Source of the DNA: Zancudomyces culisetae
Lineage: Eukaryota > Kickxellomycota > Harpellomycetes > Harpellales > Legeriomycetaceae
NCBI GenBank assembly: GCA_001969505.1
Contig: LSSK01001169.1
Location: 1-38,508 of the forward strand
Direction of reading: 5' to 3'
DNA: 38,508 nucleotides
Shown here: in pieces, positions 11,904 to 21,954 of the stretch
Numbering within the stretch: position 1 is the stretch's first letter
How the letters are laid out: the number at the start of each line of letters is the position of its first letter
Program-made: the position numbers and the translations under genes
Notes under the pieces: generated by a model
Told to the model about the DNA's origin: nothing
Seen by the model: only the letters and a program-made list of their open reading frames with translations
Databases searched by the model: none

Positions 11904-12862
11904 CTATTTTTTTTATCAGTGATTCAGTATATTTTTTTCTCTCTTTGTTCTTTTTATGCAACTTGGCCGATGTAAATACTTTTTTTTTTGTTAAAAACAA
12001 AATCAGGTATTCAGTTGAACCCGTTTGAGTTCAAAACTAACTGGTAGTTCTGATAACACCAAAAACTTGAACCTCAACCTCAACCTCAACCTCAAAATAT
12101 GAAAAGCAGGGGGGGGGATGAGATAAATGATTTGAAGGCGTCTGATATATTGATTTATAACGCATACACGTGCTAAAACACATCTCGGATTGTGTATGCA
12201 GCAACCATTTGTTAGCTTATTTTGCCTCTATCGTGATTATGCGACTTTGGATGCAAATTAATACGTGACCCCACACACAACTCAAGTTTTGAGTTACCTT
12301 ACTCTCTGTATATTTGAAAAGGCGCTCTTAAATCATTGACCCAGGGAGTGTGTCATCTCGGATTGGGTGACGAAAAAACTGGTTTAAACTCCTTTTTTAT
12401 ATGCACTTTAGTTGGCAGGATACAATTAAAGGAGAAATTTTTTATCAAAGTATATTGGAATTTCCATACTGCTTTTTACAGCTTTAATTAGCTTTTTTTT
12501 TTTTGGTGATCAAAAAAGACATAAACACGCGGAATAACTTGTAATTGTGAACCAGAGCCCAAAGCTGTTCTCCAAGTCATTATTGAACATGTATACACCC
12601 AAGAAGATTAGATCATGTTTACACGCTTTTCGTACTCTTTTTGCTACTATATAATAATATATATCACGTACTTTCAAGACTGCTGGCAAAAGAAAAAAGC
12701 GAATGATCGTTGGTTATTCTGTTAATTGTGTCAAAGAAAACTTTATTTCATGTTATAATTTTTGCTCCTACAAGATAAAACCAAAACCCCTAAAACATTA
12801 CGATTTTTAATAGCGACGGAAATGACAGTTATGAGGCTACGTACCAGTTGTTTACAATATTT
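11904..12862. other. Unresolved stretch between two minus-strand genes
   Basis: No gene is supported. The stretch should contain the 5' exons of the gene ending at 11387 and the 3' flank of the gene ending at 12863. Minus-strand ATG frames here are short (under 45 codons) and none has a signal peptide. Present are a CCTCAA tandem repeat (12071-12095), a 9-base G run near 12110 and a small palindrome around 12279-12295 (AACTCAA, 3-base loop, TTGAGTT). Confidence 0.5.
12071..12095. repeat. CCTCAA hexanucleotide repeat
   Basis: About four tandem CCTCAA units. On the minus strand this reads GTTGAG and would encode alternating Glu-Val if it were part of an exon. Confidence 0.75.
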
Positions 12863-14822
12863 TCAGCCAAGATAGTTTATTTTTAAGATCCTCTCACAAT
12901 ACCTCCTTATGAATTGAAGCATCTTTGTATATTCGACGCTCTCATTATCGCTGACAAGATATTCTGCTTCATTAAATGTGTCATATATAGCCATTCTCTC
13001 CGAAATGCTTTTGATATCTGTAACAAACTTTTGTAAAAATCGTTTAAATCCTTTGGAGAGTAGGTCAATATCTTCACTACTAAGGGCTGAAAAATGTATT
13101 GGCCTCTCAACCTCTTCTGTGAATTTCCCAGTAACCTCTTTGAATTTGACAATAATATCCACATATCTTGTGATGTATGATAGTTTTTTATTCACAAACT
13201 CACTCTTTAAAGTAACCTTTTCCAGTTGCCTGTCAAGCTCGAGTACCCTATCTTTGTACATATCAATGCCGCTTTGTAACCTGAATTGAATATCAATTTT
13301 AAGCTGGCTAAGTCGTTCTTTAACCACAGATACAAGATATCCCTGCGCGAAAAGCTCTGAAACCTTATCGAGAATTACTCCTTTTACAAGCCTACTCTTG
13401 CTAACATCAGAATGATTAAAATATACACGTAAAGATGTGTAAAAGGAGTTTATTTCCTCTTCGATCTTTGTGCTGTGTCTAAGAGTCATGGATATCTGGC
13501 TTTCCACTTCACTGACATAAACATAATCACCAATCTCCTTTGCAGTTTCAAGTCTAGCATCCATCAAATCGTTAATATAGATGATGTATTGAGATAACTT
13601 TATTCGAACAGTCTCCAGTCCCACGGCTAACTTTTTAAGCCTGTGAGGTATATTTTCAGTAAAGAAAAATGGAACAAGGTTGTCAATATCCGTGCCCCTA
13701 TGCAATTTCTGTTTAATCTTTTTTAGCTCGGCTTGGGCGAGTTCTACTTTTTCATTGGCAGCAAACAGCTCAGCTCGTATGTTTTTTAAATAATCTCTAA
13801 AATTAGCATCATAGATACCGTTTCTTTCAGGTGCTGTGATACTCTCGTGAATTTTAGATACTAATCGGTCGGCTACAAGCTCGAGAGTATACGCTTTGGC
13901 AGAGATTGCTATTACTTCAACAAATGGACGGAATTGGTCTACTTGCATATCCGAAACGTTTTCAACATTGGACAACAACTTTTGTAGGCCATTAATCATA
14001 GAATATACAAAGCCAACGTCTACAGCATCTTCAACTTGCAGAGCTAAAACAATCCACTTTTCGTTCCCTAAATAGCTGTGACTGCGTCTTGATGTTGTAA
14101 AGTTGGAATAACTGTTGAAGATATCTTTAAATGTTTCCTTCTTTTTAATAACAGCTTTAAAAGCTTGAACTAAGACACCCAAATTCTCTATAGCAGTCTT
14201 GACATTATCTGTAGAACTATAATAATTTTCATCACCATATATTACTTCTTGTTTTTGAATGCTTATCCTTTCAATCTGTGAAATACATGTGTCAACATGC
14301 TGTAAATAATACAGTACGGATGATTTGTAGCTAGATATACTTTTTTTTAAAAGATTTTCCGTAATTGAAAAATACGATGTTGCCTCAGAAAATGACATTG
14401 TACGTTCTATTCATTAATACCTTGTCCAGTTATTTTGTTGAAAATGCAATATAAATACCTACTAGCTAAAAAAAAAACTTACTGTCCGCTATTTCCGTTA
14501 GTTGAGCCAGTTGTATAAATGAATCCAATTCTATAATTACAATCATATTCATAATCATGTTCATAACGATATTCATCCCAAAAAATATAAGCAGTGCCAA
14601 ATATATGTAAAGTTTCAAGCAAACGAATAACAGTTGGAACGTTAGAATACTTGAAAATTACTGTATAAAAAAATGTACAAACGTACCAGATGCTTGGTCA
14701 CGCGTCCCAGCCCTGGCTTCATTGAAAGGTTCTAGGTTGGACTCTCTTTCAGGTACCAATACCGAGGTAACAGTATCCAAACAAGTAATCAAGAGAAGAC
14801 AAGCGGTGCAATTAAAAATCAT
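12863..14822 (-). CDS. Secreted, largely helical protein, family unknown
   Basis: Three-exon model: 14822-14687, 14530-14483, 14406-12863; introns of 156 and 76 bp, donors GTACGT and GTAAGT, both acceptors TAG, all phases matching; 575 residues. An open frame of 511 codons in the last exon starts with its own ATG at 14398. The two upstream exons add a typical signal peptide (residues 1-20, MIFNCTACLLLITCLDTVTS) and a short acidic propeptide ending in a dibasic DKR site at 61-63, a likely Kex2 cleavage. The mature part is hydrophilic, Lys/Glu/Ile/Leu-rich and mostly helical or coiled-coil. It has only two cysteines (about 102 and 565), so one long-range disulfide is possible. I recognise no domain. 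The chance that three splice phases, two TAG acceptors and a signal peptide line up by accident is low, but a cytosolic 511-residue start at 14398 cannot be excluded. Processing and secretion are inferred. Confidence 0.75.
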
Positions 14823-15236
14823 GTTCAAATATTAATAACCTTTGCTTTGATTAAGTGCAAATATGATGTTTTGATAAATATCTTCCAAGATGCGAAAGCA
14901 CAGTAGGTGGTATCTTATTGTGAGCCTTTTCGAAACCAAAAACTTTAAAAAATTATTAAAGAATACCTTGTCTGAGTATATGATATTTATACCTTGACCC
15001 AACTTCAAACGCAACACAAATCTTTAAGGTTTCCAAGGTGTATTCATCAATCTATCAGCAATGGTAAGATTATCTTTGATTTGTTTTAGTGCTTTTAAAA
15101 CCAAGCAAGCCTGTTATATTACAAAAGTGCTAAAAACGACAAAAAAACACGTTTAGATATTAACACTATTGAGAAGTACTATTAAGCCACTTGACACAAC
15201 TTGATTTCGGTTGTTTTTGCTTATTAAAAATGCACA
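14823..15236. promoter_or_regulatory. Upstream region of the 575-residue secreted protein gene
   Basis: These 414 bp upstream of the signal-peptide exon are AT-rich and probably hold its promoter. A minus-strand frame at 14832-15017 has no gene-like features. No specific element was recognised. Confidence 0.4.
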
Positions 15237-15614
15237 TCAGCCGCCATCAAGCAAACCATCTATCTCGTCTTTTTTTTCACTACTCGTTGGAACCAAAGAT
15301 TTACCCGCCAGTCTATCAGTATATTCACATCTGCATGGTCAACAACTAGAAGAAATAGTTTACCTAAAAAGGCTCCTTTTTTCTTCTTTGAGAGAGGCGA
15401 GAGGGAGGTTAATTGTAAAAAAGTCTTTAGAGTCTAATTGAGCCTATTTCTGGTAAAGTTGATGGATAATTTTATGGCAAAAAGTGGAAATTAATATACT
15501 TGATAAAGACTTTAAGCGTTTATGGTTATTTCAATGCTAAATAACAGTAGATTAAGGTTGTACTTGGTATGGATAATAAAAAACAAGAGAATAGAAGGAT
15601 ACTAAAAGTGTCAT
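15237..15614 (-). CDS. Tentative small secreted peptide gene
   Basis: Three-exon model: 15614-15564, 15443-15364, 15312-15237; introns of 120 and 51 bp, donors GTACAA and GTAAAC, both acceptors TAG, phases consistent; 68 residues with a TGA stop. Residues 1-18 are hydrophobic and signal-like (MTLLVSFYSLVFYYPYQ). The remainder reads as an ordinary soluble peptide with AQLDSKDFFTINLPLASL, then a KEEKR dibasic site, then an acidic, Gly-rich end (DEIDGLLDGG). Exons 2 and 3 are the better-supported part. Exon 1 rests on one signal-like frame and a non-consensus donor. No family is recognised. The gene sits upstream of and in the same direction as the 575-residue secreted protein, whose structure it mimics (signal, short propeptide, KR). 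It could be a secreted peptide or pheromone-like precursor, but that is speculation. Confidence 0.35.
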
Positions 15615-17046
15615 CCGGGAAATGTCTAGTTTTTTTTCCGGATATATTAAACACATTGAGAACCACAAGTGTAACACATACTAATGGAAATTTTTGTGAT
15701 GTATCCTACACATATACGACGCTGTAACCTACGCTGTCTTTTGTGGCAAGTTCATTGTTTAGGGTGCGTTTAGTGGTTCTGTTTCCTTATGTTATGAAGA
15801 GAGAGTAGGAGAGTATAGATGATAATAACATTCTATAGAGGCAAATGGTAACATGCCACATCCACTGCAAGATTAATGCAGTGCTCTATATCGAACAAAT
15901 GTAAATCGCTATTTATTTGAATGGCACATGGTTTTCGGCATTTTTCTGATTATCAGGTATGTATGGATATACACCAAATGGATTTTTTTTTGATTCCGGC
16001 TCAACAACGGGGGGAGAGGAGAGAGAGAGAGATTTTCAGTTTCTATGGCTCTGTCAAATTACTATCATTATTGAAGAAAGAGTTGAACCTGGTAGGTTTA
16101 ATATTGAACCTTGTTTGTGTAATTGTGGGTATCCTCAAAAATGAAAGACTACACACTCCAACAATATGTCTAGTTTTCTTTTTTTTCTTTCTTTTGGAGA
16201 GAAGGTGGGAAAGGAAAAAATACTATAATGGATATGCTTGAAAGCTTGCACTATTAGAGATAAAAATAATAATATCTATACAGAATAAACATCATATGGG
16301 GTACACATTGCTGGAATTGTTATGTCACATGACCTTGTAGTGAAATTAGTGCAACCACCTATGCGTTTTCTTTACACCCTTTCCGAATCATCCGAGCTAA
16401 TTCCTGGATAGATGATACGGGTTATTTATTTGGCGTATCCAGCATTATGATAGTAATAGTTCGATTTCTTTTTATGGTTTCTCATCTTGTTTTGCAAAAT
16501 TTTCTAAAGGTTAATTTATACACCAAAACTTCAACTTTCGGAGTAAATAGCCCAAACTACTTTAATTAGAGTGTTTTTCCATCCAAAAGGAGCATTTGCG
16601 CTATCTATGATTATTGCTGCAGAAACTAAATTGAGAATGTATGCAGAAAAGTACAAGCTCAATGTTTACAATATATATTTACAAGCCAACCACAAGCAAC
16701 TTAGTAAACGGGTAAATGTATATAGGGTGAGCAGTTACGAAGGTTAGCATTTTATTATTCTGAAATCAAAATCAGCACTTTGGGCAGATCAAATGCAGCA
16801 AACAAAGCCAAAGTTAAAGAACAAGTATTTTTATACCTCATTTTGTAGTACCTTCTAAGTAACACACATTACTTTGTTGTTTTTCTTTTACCCCAGTTGA
16901 ACATATAAGGTTTACACAAACTCAGTACTTTTTCCTTCAAACTAGTTTTAAAATTACTCGTTTTTTTTCAACTAACGCTTTTGTAACAAGAGCAAACCAG
17001 TTTGGGCCTTAGAAAAAGCAAAACCAGCTAGTTAGTACATCTAAAT
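15615..17046. other. Intergenic region upstream of the GDSL gene
   Basis: These 1.4 kb are flanked by outward-pointing genes: minus to the left, plus to the right. An ATCCGG/CCGGAT inverted pair with a 20-base spacer lies at 15613-15644, next to the proposed start of the small peptide gene. A 106-codon plus frame at 15921-16241 is low-complexity and unconvincing. No RNA gene or transposon was seen. Confidence 0.5.
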
Positions 17047-18279
17047 ATGCGTATTCAGTATATATCACTATCACTTTTTGTGAGCGTTTGTTGCCAGGTG
17101 AACAACAAAAAGGATAAAATAATATTCACATTTGGTGATAGCTTGACAAACACGGGCAACATAAACACAAAACCCTCATCACAAAGTAGTATTGCGTTCT
17201 GGAATGGAAGATACAGTAACGGTCCAGTCTGGACAGAGTACCTGGCGTATGATCTAAATGCCAGAATAGTTGACTTTTCGTATGCAAATACCAAACAATT
17301 TGATAGCACAATCAGGTCAAAGAGCCTCCTGGAACAAATCAAAACATTCGAACAGTACTATAATACCCTCCCGGAGGCGGAAAAGAGGAGCGATGAAAAG
17401 GATATGATTGCGGTGATTGGAGTAGATATTGCAGATTACTTCAATTTTAACTTTGTGTTTGAAAAATACCCATTTTCAAGGAATGACTTTAAAGAGTATG
17501 GGTTCGCAAACAGCACAAAAAATCCTGAGCGGGATTATCAAAGTCTGAAGAGCAGCAGGGAGAGATTGGCAGAGTATTACGAAAGATTCCATAACTTTTA
17601 TGAATATGTCTATACATTTCAGAATACCAATGTAAAAAAACTAGTGATACTGAACTACCCTAATCATTTGAACCATCCGTTTTTGTTGAAATCGATGCAA
17701 TCTAGCAGAATTAAGGCATTTTCTGAGCGATTTGAAGAGAATGTGGAATATATCAATGGTCGACTTGAGTTTATGATACAAGAAAAATTCTCCCATTTTT
17801 CAACTGACTACAAGATTAACGATGATAGATATATCAAGATAGAAATACTTGACCTGTATAAACTTACCGATTATGTTTCGTCCTTAGGATTTAGGGCGCT
17901 AGCTGAGCATTTCGTCACAAACTGGAAAAGGGAGAAGAAAGACAGGCAACATGAAAACCCACAATCTGAGGCAAGTGGTACTTACACAACTAAAGATGCT
18001 ATGAGACCCAAGAAGGACCAAGAGATAAAAAAAGACGCAAGCTTTCGAGATAGGGATATAGCATTTGCCGATAGATACCATTTCTCCACACTTACACACA
18101 GATTTATTGGTGCAGTGGCAAAGCTACTGGTTGAGGGTAAACGCTTTAAATACACAGGAGAAGAACTACTTGATGTGGGAGAGAAGTGTTTTCAGGATTA
18201 TATGAAAAACATAGATCAGAAAAACCTTAATTCCTTGACAGTCAAAGAATTACCAGTAACGATAACGCGAGTAAAATAA
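17047..18279 (+). CDS. Secreted GDSL-family (SGNH hydrolase-like) protein
   Basis: Single exon, 410 residues. A hydrophobic signal peptide (1-17) precedes GDSL block I, FGDSLTNTGN at 29-38, with the nucleophile candidate Ser32. It is followed by WNGRYSNGPVWTEYLA (52-67), which is typical of fungal and plant GDSL esterases and thermolabile hemolysin-like phospholipases. Block V is present near the C-terminus as DRYH (Asp342, His345). Two other key places depart from the family. The usual block II glycine segment (AxGGAT) reads SYANTKQ at about 78-84. Block III GxND reads GVDIAD at 125-130, so the oxyanion Asn is not in its usual place. A Lys/Glu-rich insert lies at about 305-335. The protein would be an extracellular lipase or esterase, but the changed oxyanion residues make reduced or altered activity plausible. 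Ester hydrolysis is therefore family knowledge, not shown here. Confidence 0.87.
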   Translation: MRIQYISLSLFVSVCCQVNNKKDKIIFTFGDSLTNTGNINTKPSSQSSIAFWNGRYSNGPVWTEYLAYDLNARIVDFSYANTKQFDSTIRSKSLLEQIKTFEQYYNTLPEAEKRSDEKDMIAVIGVDIADYFNFNFVFEKYPFSRNDFKEYGFANSTKNPERDYQSLKSSRERLAEYYERFHNFYEYVYTFQNTNVKKLVILNYPNHLNHPFLLKSMQSSRIKAFSERFEENVEYINGRLEFMIQEKFSHFSTDYKINDDRYIKIEILDLYKLTDYVSSLGFRALAEHFVTNWKREKKDRQHENPQSEASGTYTTKDAMRPKKDQEIKKDASFRDRDIAFADRYHFSTLTHRFIGAVAKLLVEGKRFKYTGEELLDVGEKCFQDYMKNIDQKNLNSLTVKELPVTITRVK

Positions 18280-18483
18280 TAGTTTTCCTTTTTTTTCCTT
18301 CTTGATATTTGCATCTATTCAAGTTTAATAAAACTAACTCTTTTAGGGATATTCCAAAAGTTTCTAAGATTCTATATATATATATAAAAATACCCCATAT
18401 AAAATATACAATATTTACAATACAAAAAAAAAAAAGGAGTAGCGATGATTGCAAAATAAAAAGAAAACAAGAATGAAATTTAT

Positions 18484-19048
18484 TTAGTGCACAGTGGGGA
18501 TTTTGGATGTGGTGGGTTGGTTATCGAGGTCTACAACAGGGTCTACAACAGGGTCAATAACAGGGTCAATAACAGGGTCAACAACGGGATCAACAACAGG
18601 ATCTGCATCACGGTCGACAACACGGTCGGATGGCACTGGTAGGTCGGCAGAAGTATTAGGAAGAAATGAAAAAATGGGAGAATTATCCCTAAAATACGAA
18701 CCAAGGCCATTTACTAGTTTCTGGGTTTCATGTGCGGATTTTTGTTCAAAAAACTCGGTAAAGTACTGCTTTAAGGTGTATTTTGAGAAGTTTAGAGATT
18801 TCAAAGCCATAAATACAAATTCTGGCTGAACACTAGTCTTAACCAACCTTCTTTTGCTGAAAAGAACAAGAGGTGTTTCAGAGTGCGTATCGTTGTCATG
18901 GGTTCCACTGTTACTATTTTCATTTTCACTCTCGTTTTCGGATTCACTTTGACCCTCGCCCCCGTTCTCATTTCCACTCTCACTCTCACTTTCATCCTCA
19001 TCCTCATTCTCATTCCCATCCTTGTAAACGTCATCTTGATCATCATAA

Positions 19049-19125
<77 letters not shown>

Positions 19126-21954
19126 TTCGTTTTCATTATCAACATTTTCGTCATTGACACTACGACTAGACAGATCACGTTTACTACCACTGCTCTGAGG
19201 CACGGAGAACGTAGAGGGATTGTCATTTACTCTAACTGTAGACAAGAGAATAACCTTGTGAATTACCTTTTTCAAAAAAGACACCAACGCACAGTATAGA
19301 AAATGCAGTGTATTTTCATCAACAGTGACATTTTTAAGCTTAAACAACCTGGAAACGAGCTGCTGAGTAGAATACACCTTCAATAAACGTCTCAGCTTCT
19401 TTATATAAGCAGGATCTCTGTGTGGAAAGGGAAAGAACTCATAGTAGTTGGGTCCATATACACAGTTAACCCGGTTAGGGTCGTATTTATCCCGAGTTAA
19501 AAAGGCTTCGACTTCCTCTTTGGCAATTTCATCTGGAGTACTAACGATCGCTGAAGGAATATATGGCGGGACCAGTAGTTTGGGGTAATTGTTAGCGACA
19601 TAATTGTGGTTTTCCTGCAGAATCTCCAGGTATTCGGCGACTTGAACAATAGATTTACTGGATCCAATATGACGGCTAATCTTGGTAATGTCGTATCTGT
19701 ACCTGTTTAAACCTTCAAAAAAGAGCTCCTTTTCTATGGCGGACCAGGTTGTCCCATTGATTACTGACGCAGTTAGTGTTCCATAGTGCTGGAACAGCTC
19801 ATAGCCATCAAAGTATTTGTGGCTTAGAAACCGCATTAATCTTTTTGTTTTCAAAGCATTGACGTTGTGTTTTAGTAGGATTTTTGGAGTGTTTGGGAGC
19901 AGTTTGCTGTCAAAGGTCTTTTTCCTCAACGCCTTGATGTATTTTCTTTTGAGTTTAGCGCCTCTTGTATTAAAAATATTGTATTCATTATCTGTACCAC
20001 TATCACTATTTTCTATTATGGGTGGATTTCGAAGTGTTTTTCTTTGCAAATTTGGATCTTTCAGAATATTAATTGTGGATGCTATACGTTCTCTGTCAGA
20101 ATCATCAGTACTTTTGTCTAACTCGCTCTCAATATTGCGATTTAGATAATGAGAGCCATCTATATTTTGATCCTCACTGTCACCCTCACTGTCACCCTCA
20201 CTCACACGCCCACACTCTTCTTCGCCCTCACCTTCGAGTCCACCGTATTTGTTTATTGTTTCAAGATCTATATCACCTTCATCTTCATCTTCTCCTTCCC
20301 TTTCCCCTTCTTTTCCCCCTTCCCGACCACTTTGATCAGAGTCAGAATCCACATCAGCACTGCTACTTTCATTATATGCAGAGCTATCTGGACTCGAGTG
20401 TTGAGAGACTTCTGTTTCGTAAATCATTTCATCGTTCAGTGCATAACTTAGTTTGTTATCATTCATCTTTTCGCCATCAAATAAATTTTGAATTTCATCT
20501 TCACTGTTTTCTAAAGATTTGGTTTGTATTTGTTCTGATCTTTCCGATTCCATTTCGGTAACTAATGATAGGGTATTAGGACCTTCACCTTCGTATACAA
20601 GCTCGTCTCTGCCTTCTCCCATTTTTTCACCCTCACCCTCACCCTCACCCTCATTATCATTATCATTACCATTATCCTCTTCTTCGCCATCATCACTATT
20701 ATTATTACTTTCATGAACAGATCTTGCCAATATCCCAGTAAACTCATCATCTCCATCAAATTTCTCTGGTTTAATACCTCTATTTTCCACACTTTCATGC
20801 GCAAAACCTTGCTCAGGCGATAACAATTCATCATAAACACCGCTTGTATCTATATTAAAATCATGTTGCTGAATAAACAAAGGTGCTGCAGACTTATCAA
20901 TAGTAAAAGACTCTACAAGTTCGTTCTCGGGTTCAGATTCAGCTTCGGGTTTAGGTTCGGGTTTGGGCTCAGGTTCACGTTCAGATTCACGTTCACTTTC
21001 ACGTTCATCATTGACATCAAACGAATCATTGGTTTGTTCTGGACCCTTTTTTTCAATACGATTGCTATCATTAGATAAAAAACCCTGTTCGGATAGCTCA
21101 GTAAGACCGGAAAAATGTTCATGTTTGTTTGCATTATCCGAATTTGCCTTAAATTTTGTTGGAGTCGCAATAACGGGGTTGTAATGCTCGGAATCGTTTT
21201 CTTGCTTCATAAGACCGCTGGTATCGAGACATAGAGACGTATCCAACACCAGGCGGTTGCTATCAAGATCTAGTCCACTTTGTAGAATACTTGAACTTCT
21301 TTGCTTTTTATTTTTTCTACGACGTTTACCGCTACTTTTATTACTTTTTTCAAACGCCATCAGTCTATCTGAACTCTTTAGGATTGCACTGTCTATTAGC
21401 GAGCCCATATTAGCACCATTCATATCTATATCTATATCTACATTATCATTAGGTTCATTGTGTCGTTTTGGCGTTGTTATTGTTGTTGACGCATCTGTTA
21501 TCTCTAATTGTTCGAGTGACTGGAGTTCATTTCCTAGTAAAGCTTCAGAGTGGATTGTATCGTGTCGTTCCTTTTTTCGCTTTCGAGTTTTCTTTTTATT
21601 CTTTGGATTGGGCGAGCTGTTTCCAACAGTTTTAGCAAAATGTTGATCAGTTTCTTGTGGGTCACGAAGGATTTCCTTGGGACGAGTAACAACGCCTTCT
21701 TCTTCTTCTTTTAGTTCAATGTTGTGAAACAAGTCATCGTCAATCGGATTGTATGCATAGTAGTCCTTCTTTTGTCTTTTTCTTAGTTTGTATTGGGATG
21801 ATTCTGGGGAGGAATTTTGTTTGGTTTGTTGAGCATGAGGACTTGTCTTCTCTTGTTGCTGCTCTTGTTTTTGTTTTTGTTCTTGTTCCTGCTCTTCTTG
21901 TTGTTCTTGTTCTTGAAATGCACTTAGAAATTCTATAAATTTGTCGGTATCCAT
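18484..21954 (-). CDS. Acidic SANT-domain protein, Rrn5/UAF-like
   Basis: Single long frame; the first true ATG is at 21954 (MDTDKFIEFLSAFQ), giving 1156 residues. The N-terminus is Gln/Glu-rich. About 600 residues of acidic, Ser/Asn-rich disordered sequence follow, with basic patches (KRRRKNKKQR) that look like nuclear signals. A folded region begins near 690. It contains a Myb/SANT-type helix set at about 733-785 (TTWSAIEKELFFEGLNRY, then ITKISRHIGSSKSIVQVAEYL), followed by conserved-looking helices (VYGPNYYEFFPFP, LHFLYCALVSFLKKVIHKVI). This layout resembles Rrn5, the SANT subunit of the Pol I upstream activation factor, whose usual length is about 360 residues; the assignment is by eye. 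Near 945-971 is an uninterrupted Asp tract, and the C-terminus is a VVDP/VIDP repeat. The acidic tracts may bind histones. Another SANT chromatin factor is the main alternative. Confidence 0.88.
18526..18630. repeat. 12-bp coding repeat (VVDP/VIDP)
   Basis: About eight degenerate copies of a 12-base unit (GGGTCAACAACA and variants) at the 3' end of the SANT gene. On the coding strand it encodes tandem Val-Val/Ile-Asp-Pro units. Copies differ mainly at one or two positions. Confidence 0.8.
19048..19127. repeat. CATCGT hexanucleotide array encoding poly-Asp
   Basis: About thirteen CATCGT units inside the SANT gene, read on the minus strand as GAC/GAT alternation for a long Asp run. The strict hexamer indicates slippage-driven expansion, so the length is probably polymorphic. 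Confidence 0.85.

Noticed and set aside
11683-12000. 105-codon minus-strand frame read as one exon
   Set aside because: It starts at TTG, not ATG. Its front part is A-rich with a TAG acceptor at 11904, and its end passes through a GTGAGT donor, so only 11903-11742 is kept as an exon.
15211-15441. 76-codon plus-strand frame
   Set aside because: The start is not an ATG and there is no recognisable motif. The opposite strand gives a better spliced reading here.
15921-16241. 106-codon plus-strand frame
   Set aside because: Low-complexity Arg/Glu and Phe runs from GAGA and poly-T tracts. An overlapping frame is equally open and nothing is conserved-looking.
18801-19299. Several frames of 94-141 codons over the CATCGT array (His-Arg, Ile-Val, Met-Thr repeats)
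   Set aside because: Artefacts of a hexanucleotide repeat that is open in all frames. The Asp frame belongs to a 1156-residue gene.
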